A stretch of 64,000 bases of DNA, from the NCBI GenBank assembly GCA_963786975.1, contig CAWBBE010000011.1, forward strand, positions 620,001-684,000, read 5' to 3'. Positions 35,439 to 42,993 of the stretch are shown piece by piece. A program made the position numbers and the translations under genes. Source of the DNA: Palsa-506 sp963786975 (GTDB lineage: Bacteria; Actinomycetota; Actinomycetes; Streptosporangiales; Streptosporangiaceae). The notes beneath the pieces are model-generated. The model did no database searches. It was not told the origin of the DNA and worked only from the letters and a program-made list of their open reading frames with translations. The number at the start of each line of letters is the position of its first letter. Positions within the stretch are counted from its first letter, which is position 1.

Positions 35439-36413
35439 TCACGGCACCGGCCTTTTCAGCGCCTGGGCGCCACGGCGGAACGCGGCGAAAGCCGCCGGGC
35501 CGCTGAGCCGCCAGTCCCGGGCCTTGTTGGCGTCGAACCAGACGACCCCGAGCAGCCCGTAAGCCCGGATGCCGGCGAACAGGTCGGTGATCTTAGCTGG
35601 CTGACCCACGTCACGGGCGACGCTTGTCTCTGAGATGAGTACCGGGTCCAGGGTCAGTTCGCGCACGGCCTTGATGGTCGGCCCGAACAGGGGCGCGAAT
35701 TTCCAGAACGGCCGGTCATAGTAACCGTCCATCCCCACCCAGTTCACATACGAGTCGCCGGGCCACCAAGGAGCCGGAGAGGGGATGCCGGCGTGCCGGT
35801 TGATGACGTTGACTGTCCACAGCCAGGTGACGTTGCGGGTCCCCTGCTGGCGGAACACGTTCACGATATGCCGCCAGGCGGCCACGAACACGGCCGGCGA
35901 TGTGTGCCGGTTTCCCCAGGAATACCAGTGGCCGTTCATCTCATGCCCGAAGGACAGGATGACCCGGGTGCCGAAGGCCTTGACCGCCAGCGCGTAAGAG
36001 CGCAGGTAGGCGTCATAGCGGCCAGAAGCTATCGCGCCGAGGCTGACGTCAGTCGGGTCGATCTGCACTAGCGTCACGGCATGGTGCCTGGCGGCGGTCG
36101 CGGCGAATTTGGCCTGGAACGGTTCCCGCCACCCGCTGTAGTACGAGACCAGCCCCGGCCTGACGCCGGTGGCCGCGCTGAACGCGGACACCCCGGTGTA
36201 GGAATTGGGCGCCGTGCGCGTAAATACCCCCAGGTATGCCCCCGGCCGGTGCTGGAAAGTGGCCGGAGCCGACGTGGCCTGGGCCGCGGGCTGGCCGCCG
36301 GGACGGGCGCCCAGAGTGGTCAAAGTCAGGGTGATCGCGGCAACGACAATGATCATCGCTCCGACTGCCATGATCAGCTTGAGCCTCGGCTGGCCGCCCC
36401 CTCGGCGTCTCAT
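35439..36413 (-). CDS. membrane-anchored GH26-like glycoside hydrolase (module 2)
   Basis: 324 residues from ATG 36413 (a GTG at 36482 is an alternative). N-terminal signal anchor (LIMAVGAMIIVVAAITLTL) and a hydrolase domain starting GAYLGVFTR. Acid/base Glu158 in LSFGHEMNGHWYSWG and nucleophile candidate Glu262 in VLISETSVA match the other two hydrolases of the cluster; WVGMDGYYDRP is conserved. It follows the 36496 paralogue on the same strand, so two hydrolases end this module. No lipobox: it would stay membrane-anchored or be cleaved by signal peptidase I. Confidence 0.8.
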   Translation of the reverse strand: MRRRGGGQPRLKLIMAVGAMIIVVAAITLTLTTLGARPGGQPAAQATSAPATFQHRPGAYLGVFTRTAPNSYTGVSAFSAATGVRPGLVSYYSGWREPFQAKFAATAARHHAVTLVQIDPTDVSLGAIASGRYDAYLRSYALAVKAFGTRVILSFGHEMNGHWYSWGNRHTSPAVFVAAWRHIVNVFRQQGTRNVTWLWTVNVINRHAGIPSPAPWWPGDSYVNWVGMDGYYDRPFWKFAPLFGPTIKAVRELTLDPVLISETSVARDVGQPAKITDLFAGIRAYGLLGVVWFDANKARDWRLSGPAAFAAFRRGAQALKRPVP

Positions 36414-36495
36414 CAGGCACGACCCGTCCCGGCCGGGGCGCCGGAATGCGGCCCCGCCAGCCGCCCGCAGGCCGGTGAGCACGGACGGTCATTCA

Positions 36496-37449
36496 TCACG
36501 GAAGCCTCCCGAATGTCCTTGCGCCCTGGCGGAACGCGGCGAACGCCTGAGGACTGCTCAGCCGCCAGTCCCAGTTCTGCTTAGCGTCGAACCACACGAA
36601 CCCCAGCAGCCCATAGGCGCGGACACCAGCGAACAGGTTGGCGATCTTCGCAGGCTGGCCAGCCCGGACAGATGCTGCTGTTTCGGAGATGAGTATCGGG
36701 TCGAGGGTCAGCTTACGCACCGCCTTAACGGTCGGCCCGAACAAGGAAGCGAACATCCAGGACGGCCTGCGGTAATAGCCGTCAATCCCGACCCAGGTCA
36801 CATACGAGTCTCCCGGCCACCAGGGGCCCGGGGAGCGAATGCCGTGACGCTGATCGACAATGTTGATCGTCCACAGCCAGGTCACGTTGCTCGCACCCTG
36901 CTGCCGGAACACGTTCACGATATGCCGCCAGGCGGCCACGAACACGGCCGGCGATGTGTGCCGGTAGCCCCACGAAAACCACCACCCGTTCATCTCATGC
37001 CCGAAGCCGATGACGACCGGATGGCCGTAGGAGCGGATAGCGGCCGCGTACGAACGGACGTAAGCGTCATACTTGCCGGCCGCGATGTCAGCCAGGGAGA
37101 TGGCGTCCGGGTCCACCTGAATGGTCGTTATCGCGCCGTGCGCCCAGGCTTTGTGCGCGAAATCGGCCTGGAACGGGACTGACCAGCCGCTGAAGTACAG
37201 CACCAGGTTAGGCTCGCGGCCGAGTGCCCTGGCGAATCTACTGACCTTGCCGTAGGAGCCGGGTGAGGTGGGTTCGAAGGTGCCCAGGTAGCTGGCCGCC
37301 CTGGCCGGAAGGGCCCCGCGGGCAGGACGAGACGGACCCTGCGGAGGCCGCGGCAATGGGGCGGCCGCGTGCTGAAGAGCCGAGCATGCGGTGACCGTGA
37401 TCAGGACACCCGCAGCTGCGAGGATGCGGGCTAGGCAGCCGGCCTTCAT
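36496..37449 (-). CDS. GH26-like glycoside hydrolase lipoprotein (module 2)
   Basis: 317 residues from ATG 37449, which overlaps the GT2 stop as ATGA. The signal peptide ends in a lipobox (LITVTAC, Cys22), so it should be lipid-anchored outside the membrane. Catalytic candidates are Glu152 in IGFGHEMNGWWFSWG and Glu256 in ILISETAAS. It is more similar to the adjacent 35439 product than to the module 1 enzyme over HTSPAVFVAAWRHIVNVFRQ, suggesting tandem duplication within this module. Confidence 0.82.
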   Translation of the reverse strand: MKAGCLARILAAAGVLITVTACSALQHAAAPLPRPPQGPSRPARGALPARAASYLGTFEPTSPGSYGKVSRFARALGREPNLVLYFSGWSVPFQADFAHKAWAHGAITTIQVDPDAISLADIAAGKYDAYVRSYAAAIRSYGHPVVIGFGHEMNGWWFSWGYRHTSPAVFVAAWRHIVNVFRQQGASNVTWLWTINIVDQRHGIRSPGPWWPGDSYVTWVGIDGYYRRPSWMFASLFGPTVKAVRKLTLDPILISETAASVRAGQPAKIANLFAGVRAYGLLGFVWFDAKQNWDWRLSSPQAFAAFRQGARTFGRLP

Positions 37450-39053
37450 GAGACCGCCTTCCGGGGCGGAATGAGGATTCGCGCGGCTCCCGCGGCGTAG
37501 CAAAGGCCGAGGGCAATGACGATTACGAACTGCCCTGACCGGTACTCGGCAGTTCGCCAGGCTGCGAGGCCTAGCCAGGCCGCCGCCGTGCCGAGGTTCC
37601 AGACAGCGACGCCGACCCGGAAACGCCGCACCTGGTTGACCCCGCCGCCGGACGCCTGCCAGGCCATCGTTTTGCGGCGCAGGTAATCCCAGATGGCCAG
37701 CGCGTGCGCCCAGCCCCGGACGGCCAGTAATGGCACCACGTCACGCGGACGGTAGTCACAGGTATTCCATAGCGGGACGAGTACCATGCTCGCGCAGAGC
37801 GCTACGAGAATCAGCCGCGAGTTCTCCGGCGTGATGGTATGCGGGCGGAAGAGCAGCAGGCACAGCGGGAACAGCGGGACCGCGAAGGTCGCCAATGCAG
37901 TCTGGATGTAATAGCAGAAGCCAGATACATACGTGAGCCGCGCCCGCGAGGTCATCGGGACTGTCCAGAGCCGGGAGGTCAGGATGGTACTGGTCGAGCC
38001 CGTGCACCACCGGTACTGCTGGCGGACGAAGGCATCCACGTTGTCCGGGCACATGCCTGTCGCGAGAAGGACCGGCACGTAAATCACTTTCCACCCATTG
38101 CGGCGCGCGTCCAGGCCCGTGTGCACGTCCTCGGCATACGCGATCAAGGTGGTGCCTCCCTCGGGCTCAAGTGCTGTCCGGCGGTACACGGCGCACGTGC
38201 CCACGCAGATTGAGGCGCCGAGCCGGTCCCGGGCGACCTGGACGTTGCGGTAGAAGACCTCCTGGACCGCGCCAGCTGCGCGCTCGACCCACGTTTGCTG
38301 CCTTCTCGTCCGGAAGAACTGGGGAGTCTGGACAATCGCAATCTGCTGGTCGTCGAAGTACGGAAGGGTCTCGGCGAGGAAGTCCGGGCGGGGCACGAAG
38401 TCCGCGTCGAGGATCAGGATGAACTCTCCGATGGTCTGAGTGAAGGCATACCGGAGGTTGCCTGATTTCTTCATCCACGGGCGATTAGCGCGGATTACAT
38501 AGCCGAACCCGAAGCTGGCGGCCAGCTCGCGTGCACCCGGGTCGGCGGAGTCATCGAGGACATAGGGCCGGGCGATGCCTGGATATGCGCGCACCAGATC
38601 CCAGACACCGGCCCAGGTATTACGCAGGACCTCCAGGGGTTCGCCGCAGACCGGCAGGAAGATGTCGACGTCAGGATAGATGTCAGGGGCCCATGCGCCG
38701 ACGCGCCGCTGATGTGCCGGGAGGTCGAACCCGCGCCCGGCAAACGACAACGGCAAGGACAGCCCGAACGACGCGACGCCGACTGCGGTGAAGATCATGA
38801 ACGGCCACATGCCGCTTGAATACTCAAACCAGAGCTGGCTGGCGGTCGCGGCCACGAACCCCAGCGTCACCACTACCGTGAGGTAACCCAGGTTGCGTTT
38901 GATGTAGATGTACTTCTCGTCGTCGTCCGGGGGCACCGGGAGCACGAGCCTGTACCGGTGGCGTCCCGGCGGCCGGCGGTTGGGCAGCGCCCGGCCCGGC
39001 GGCGCCGGCTTCACATTAGCGGCGCGGACCACGGTCACTCCGCAGGGTGCCAT
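37446..39053 (-). CDS. BcsA-like GT2 polysaccharide synthase (module 2)
   Basis: 535 residues, clearly homologous along its length to the 31933-33510 product but well diverged. Motifs: YVLDDSAD (Asp167/168), ILDADFVPRPDF, TPQFF, YAEDVHTGLD and FVRQQYRWCTG. Two helices precede and about five follow the catalytic domain. Both synthases share PPDDDEKY.YI.RNL.YLT near the N-terminus, an acidic juxtamembrane motif specific to this pair. ATG 39053 overlaps the preceding gene by 38 bp. No PilZ domain. Confidence 0.88.
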   Translation of the reverse strand: MAPCGVTVVRAANVKPAPPGRALPNRRPPGRHRYRLVLPVPPDDDEKYIYIKRNLGYLTVVVTLGFVAATASQLWFEYSSGMWPFMIFTAVGVASFGLSLPLSFAGRGFDLPAHQRRVGAWAPDIYPDVDIFLPVCGEPLEVLRNTWAGVWDLVRAYPGIARPYVLDDSADPGARELAASFGFGYVIRANRPWMKKSGNLRYAFTQTIGEFILILDADFVPRPDFLAETLPYFDDQQIAIVQTPQFFRTRRQQTWVERAAGAVQEVFYRNVQVARDRLGASICVGTCAVYRRTALEPEGGTTLIAYAEDVHTGLDARRNGWKVIYVPVLLATGMCPDNVDAFVRQQYRWCTGSTSTILTSRLWTVPMTSRARLTYVSGFCYYIQTALATFAVPLFPLCLLLFRPHTITPENSRLILVALCASMVLVPLWNTCDYRPRDVVPLLAVRGWAHALAIWDYLRRKTMAWQASGGGVNQVRRFRVGVAVWNLGTAAAWLGLAAWRTAEYRSGQFVIVIALGLCYAAGAARILIPPRKAVS

Positions 39054-40842
39054 AGCGCCATATCTGAAACGGCTTGCCCGGTGTGCCCGACGGTATCCTG
39101 TCGATCAGCTGCCAGCCATCGGCCGCTGCCAACGCCCGAGTAACGGGACCGTAGATCTCGGGATTCTCGTCAGGATCGACCTCGACTACCCGGAAATAGT
39201 GACTTGCGATCGCCTGGCTGTAGGCCGGGAACCCGTGCAGAACCCGGTGTCTAGGGCCATCCCAGTAATAGAACGAGAACGATCCCGTAATCTCATCCGA
39301 GATAGTCTGTCGCAAAAGGTAGTAGTTAACGATGTTATTCTCGGTGATGAGGCACGGACAATGCGTTCCGGCAAGTACCGGTGCGATATCTCTGATCATC
39401 GCCGCTGAGTTAGGCCATTGCCGGTAGATCGCGCTGGCCTGCGGGATTCCCAGGAACGCTGTGATGCCGACCGCGGCTGCGACGACTCGCCAGCCCTGCA
39501 CCTTGTTGACCTCGGTAGCCCGGCCAAGGGCGTAACCGGCAGCTATCGCAGCGAACCATGCGCCGAAGGCGACATGCTTGTGCAGGCTCGTCAGGATGTG
39601 AATCCTGGCGTGCTCGGCCGGGGCGAGCAAGATTGCCACCACGAACGTGCCGCACAGCAGGCGCGTCCGGATGCTCTCAGTAAAGCTGATGCCTAGTCCG
39701 ATGACGGCGAGGACGAAGATGACCCCGACCCAGTTGAACGAGTCCTCGAAGACGGTCAGCGCCGATGCCGCCGTGCCGCCCGCTTGCCGTAGCAGCGTGG
39801 TGAAAAGGATTCCCCGAACATAGGCATGACCGCCGAGCTGCAGTCCGGCTATGACGAGAGCGCCGAGGGTATAGGCGGCGAGGCGCACTCCCCTCAAGGC
39901 TGACCGAAGCAAGCCGCTCTGGCTGGCGGTCAGCGCGGCTATGATAATGATGACCGGATCCCAGAGGACGCTGACATATTTCGTAGCGTCTGCTAGCGCC
40001 AGCACCAGGCCGGCGGCAAGCAACAACGGCTCGGCTAGCTGACCCTGGGCCCGGATGACCAGCCAGCTTGAAAGCGCAAGCAGGAAGATGGCCATCGCGT
40101 CGAACGTCGCGAAAGCACCCAGCACCTGCACCGGGCCGAGAACAGCGAAAACGGATGCGGCTCCGAGGCCCGCCTTGCGGCCGAACAGCCGCCCAGTCGC
40201 CATGTACAGGAAAGTGGTGGATGCGAGCATGAAGGCCAGGGACAACAGGCGGGTAAGCACGAGGCCGCCATAGGCGTCGGCGACAGCACCGACTACCGGA
40301 TAAATGACGGGAGCACCGGAGAAATACGTGGAGAAAGCGGGAATCGTCGAGCCGTTCAGCAGATGAGCGATCTCCATGTGCCCGGCCCAAAGGTACAAGG
40401 CCTCGTCCATGAACGCCGTGTTAGACCAGATCAGCAGCAGCGACAGCGCAGCTTGCCCGGCGAGGATGAGCAGCATCAGCACCCGCGGCTGTTTCCAGGC
40501 TGATTTCCGTTCCGGTAGCTTGCCCGCCACCAGGGCCGGGCGCGTATCACCCGCTGGCCGGCCTGTTACCGGCGCCGGTGCGACGATGACCGGCACCGGC
40601 CGGGCCATGGCACTGACGGCCTGGCCTGGCATGGAAGCCGCTGGGCCAGGCCGCGGCGCACGCGGCCCGGTGAGCGGAAGCGGCCGGAGCGGCGCCTCGG
40701 CGGTGGCCCCGGCTTCGTTCGCACGGTTCTCCCCGCCGGGAGCTGGCGGAGGCATCCAGGCGTTCCGGCGGCTTGGCCGGGCTGCCGTGGTAGCGGTCGT
40801 CCTGGCGGGTGGTTGGTGTGCGTCTGGCCGGCTAGCGGTCAC
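39016..40842 (-). CDS. GT-C-type polytopic membrane glycosyltransferase (module 2, divergent paralogue)
   Basis: 608 residues: a Pro/Ala-rich cytoplasmic N-terminal extension (~115 residues), then about ten membrane helices. The loop-1 motif NTAFMDEALYLWAGHMEIAH parallels DTAFQDEAAYLWAGHLQWAH in the duplicated GT-C gene, and YFSGAPVIYPVVGAVADA and LHKHVAFGAWFAAIAAGYA are also shared, so it is an old paralogue. Its coding sequence is visibly less GC-rich at third positions than its neighbours (39.2-40.3 kb). GTG start overlaps the stop of copy 2 (GTGA). Confidence 0.82.
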   Translation of the reverse strand: MTASRPDAHQPPARTTATTAARPSRRNAWMPPPAPGGENRANEAGATAEAPLRPLPLTGPRAPRPGPAASMPGQAVSAMARPVPVIVAPAPVTGRPAGDTRPALVAGKLPERKSAWKQPRVLMLLILAGQAALSLLLIWSNTAFMDEALYLWAGHMEIAHLLNGSTIPAFSTYFSGAPVIYPVVGAVADAYGGLVLTRLLSLAFMLASTTFLYMATGRLFGRKAGLGAASVFAVLGPVQVLGAFATFDAMAIFLLALSSWLVIRAQGQLAEPLLLAAGLVLALADATKYVSVLWDPVIIIIAALTASQSGLLRSALRGVRLAAYTLGALVIAGLQLGGHAYVRGILFTTLLRQAGGTAASALTVFEDSFNWVGVIFVLAVIGLGISFTESIRTRLLCGTFVVAILLAPAEHARIHILTSLHKHVAFGAWFAAIAAGYALGRATEVNKVQGWRVVAAAVGITAFLGIPQASAIYRQWPNSAAMIRDIAPVLAGTHCPCLITENNIVNYYLLRQTISDEITGSFSFYYWDGPRHRVLHGFPAYSQAIASHYFRVVEVDPDENPEIYGPVTRALAAADGWQLIDRIPSGTPGKPFQIWRYGTLRSDRGPRR

Positions 40843-42488
40843 GGGCGTGGCTCGTATCGCCAGATGATGTAGGTGCCGTGGGGGCCGTAGGGGATGACGG
40901 CGATGGTGTGGTAGCGGGGGTCGCGGTGCAGCTGGTCGGCGATGTGGTGGTCCAGGGGGGTGGTGTCGGCGAAGTTGAGGGCGATGAGGGAGAAGTAGCC
41001 GGCGGTGATGAATTCGGCGAAGACGCCGGGGTTGCCGTCGCCGGTGACGCCGGCGGTGCTGGAGGGCCCGCCGGTGCTGGCCCCGGAGGGCAGCACGATG
41101 TTGCGGGTGCTGGACCAGCGTTGCCAGTGGTGGCCGGCGGGCAGGTAGTACTCGGCGATGGAGGGATCCTCGATGAGCAGGTGCCCGGTGCCGTGGCCGG
41201 CCAGCGGGCGCAGGATGGATATGAAGCTGTAGGCGTCGGGCCAGTCGGTGGAGAACGCCCGGGACTGGCCGGCGCCCAGGGTGAGCGGGAAGGCGAGCGC
41301 GATCACGCAGGCGGCGCAGGTGTAGGTCCGGTTCCGGCCGGCCGGGGCTGATGCGATGAGCTTGTCGGCGGCGTAGCCGGCCGCGATGGCGGCGAACCAG
41401 GCGCCCAGGCCCACGTGCTTGTTCAGCGAGGCCGCGGTGTGCAGGCGGCCTTGCTCCAGCGGCCCGAGCAGCGCGGCGCTGGCCAGGACCGCCAGCAGCC
41501 AGGTCCGGGCGGGGCCCTGCCGGGTGACCCAGCTGATGATGACGCCGCAGATGGCCAGGACGGTGACCAGCCCGGTCCAGGACCAGGAATGGGCGAGCAC
41601 GGTGAGCGGGGAGTCGCCGCCGGGTACCCGGGCCAGGGTGGTCCGCCTGACCCCGTCGGCGTAGGAGCTCCCGCCGATCAGCAATCCCGCGGTGAGCAGC
41701 ACGGCCACCACGGCCAGCAGGGTCAGGCAGCGCCCGGCCGCGGTCTTGCCGCCGGGCCGGGGGAAGGCGGTCAGCAGCGCGAGCATGATCACGATGGGGT
41801 CGAACAGGGCCGAGGAGTATGCCGCGGCGTTAGCCAGCGCCAGCGCGGTCCCGGCCGCGAGCATCCAGCCGGTCGCGTCCGGCCGCGGGCCGGCCCGGAC
41901 CACGCACCAGGCCGCCGCCGCGACCAGCAGCACCGACAGGGCGTCATAGGTGGCGAACGCCCCCAGGTGCAGCGTCGGGCCCAGGACGGCGAACAGCGCG
42001 GCGGCGAAGAACGCGGCCCGCCGCCCGTAGAGCCGGCTGGCGGTGGCCCACAGCAGCGTGGTCGCCCCGAGCATGAAGCACAACGACATGATCCGGGCCG
42101 CCGCCAGCCCTCCGGCCGCATCCGCCAGCGCGCCGAGCGGCGGGTAGAACACCGGCGCCCCGGAAAAATAAGCCGCGAACGGCGGCACCGGCGTGCCGTG
42201 CAGCCAGTGCGCCCACTGCAGGTGCCCGGCCCACAAGTACGCGGCCTCATCCTGGAACGCCGTATCGGCCCGCACCAGCCGCACCGAGAAACCCGCCTGA
42301 ACCGCCAGCACCGCCAGCAGCGGCCACCAGCCCGGCACGCCCAGCCCCGCCCGCCGGGCCCCCGCCGCGCGCGACCCCGCGGCGCGTTCCGCCCGGCCCG
42401 GGGCCGTCCGCGCCGCCGGGCCGGCCGCCGCGGGCGCCAGCGCCGGCCGCCGCGCCCGGATGAAATCCCTCCAGACTCCCAGAACCAA
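40839..42488 (-). CDS. GT-C-type polytopic membrane glycosyltransferase, copy 2 of a duplicated gene
   Basis: Same 549-residue protein as 33507-35156 with a single Ser-to-Gly change (GAGQSRAF here, GASQSRAF there). Ten membrane helices and the loop-1 Asp-Glu motif mark it as a GT-C enzyme expected to use a lipid-linked sugar donor. It is the first gene of the long minus-strand operon and is followed, with 4-bp overlap, by its divergent paralogue. The TTG start is tentative as for copy 1. Confidence 0.82.
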   Translation of the reverse strand: MVLGVWRDFIRARRPALAPAAAGPAARTAPGRAERAAGSRAAGARRAGLGVPGWWPLLAVLAVQAGFSVRLVRADTAFQDEAAYLWAGHLQWAHWLHGTPVPPFAAYFSGAPVFYPPLGALADAAGGLAAARIMSLCFMLGATTLLWATASRLYGRRAAFFAAALFAVLGPTLHLGAFATYDALSVLLVAAAAWCVVRAGPRPDATGWMLAAGTALALANAAAYSSALFDPIVIMLALLTAFPRPGGKTAAGRCLTLLAVVAVLLTAGLLIGGSSYADGVRRTTLARVPGGDSPLTVLAHSWSWTGLVTVLAICGVIISWVTRQGPARTWLLAVLASAALLGPLEQGRLHTAASLNKHVGLGAWFAAIAAGYAADKLIASAPAGRNRTYTCAACVIALAFPLTLGAGQSRAFSTDWPDAYSFISILRPLAGHGTGHLLIEDPSIAEYYLPAGHHWQRWSSTRNIVLPSGASTGGPSSTAGVTGDGNPGVFAEFITAGYFSLIALNFADTTPLDHHIADQLHRDPRYHTIAVIPYGPHGTYIIWRYEPRP

Positions 42489-42651
42489 AAGGTCGCTCCG
42501 CCCGAACTCAGGGGCGTACCAGGGGCTTCGGCCACCCCCCGCAGCCCACGTACCGTGCCGTAACCATCACACTCCGTGGCGAAGTCGCCATAAAGTGACA
42601 CCGCACACAAAAACGTACTTGCCGCCACCCCCACCCACCGGCGTTTCCCAA
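40839..42651. repeat. 1,813-bp direct repeat, copy 2
   Basis: Second copy of the segment at 33507-35319. Sequence identity ends at 42651 (CCCAA followed by T here, by A in copy 1), and begins at the TCAC that encodes the GTGA overlap with the next gene. See copy 1. Confidence 0.95.
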
Positions 42652-42993
42652 TAACCGGGTGAGACCCTCGTCGCAGTGCCGGCCGGCCCGGCGGCATCCT
42701 CCTGCCTGACGGCCGCCCGCGGCGCGCTTCCGGGCTTGGCGTGATTAGCAACGCCGATCCTGGGCACTTGTCGCCTCGTTGCAGGCATTGCATGCCAGAC
42801 CAGTAGCCCGGATGCCAGATCAGAGCGCTGGGACAGGTCATCCAGGTGAGCTGTCCCAGGGCCGCACCGTTGCACACTCGTTATGCGGTGACACCGTAAC
42901 AATGGGTCATTTAGGTTGAAGAGCGGCACATCGTGTGCTGCGCTGTCCATCAGGGAACGCGGCTCCCCGCACGCGGGCCCTAGGGGGTTGGCC
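42489..42993. promoter_or_regulatory. 505-bp divergent regulatory region of the polysaccharide cluster
   Basis: Lies between the minus-strand operon (first gene start 42488) and the plus-strand repeat protein (start 42994). The first 163 bp are part of the 1.8-kb repeat. At 42828-42836 and 42851-42859, CTGGGACAG and CTGTCCCAG form a 9-bp inverted repeat with a 14-bp spacer, a candidate operator. A short dyad CGGTGACACCG lies nearby (~42887). No regulator gene is adjacent. Confidence 0.5.

Noticed and set aside
33507..42651. Composite transposon with the 1.8-kb repeats as ends
   Set aside because: The repeats encode a glycosyltransferase, not a transposase; no terminal inverted repeats or target-site duplication were seen.
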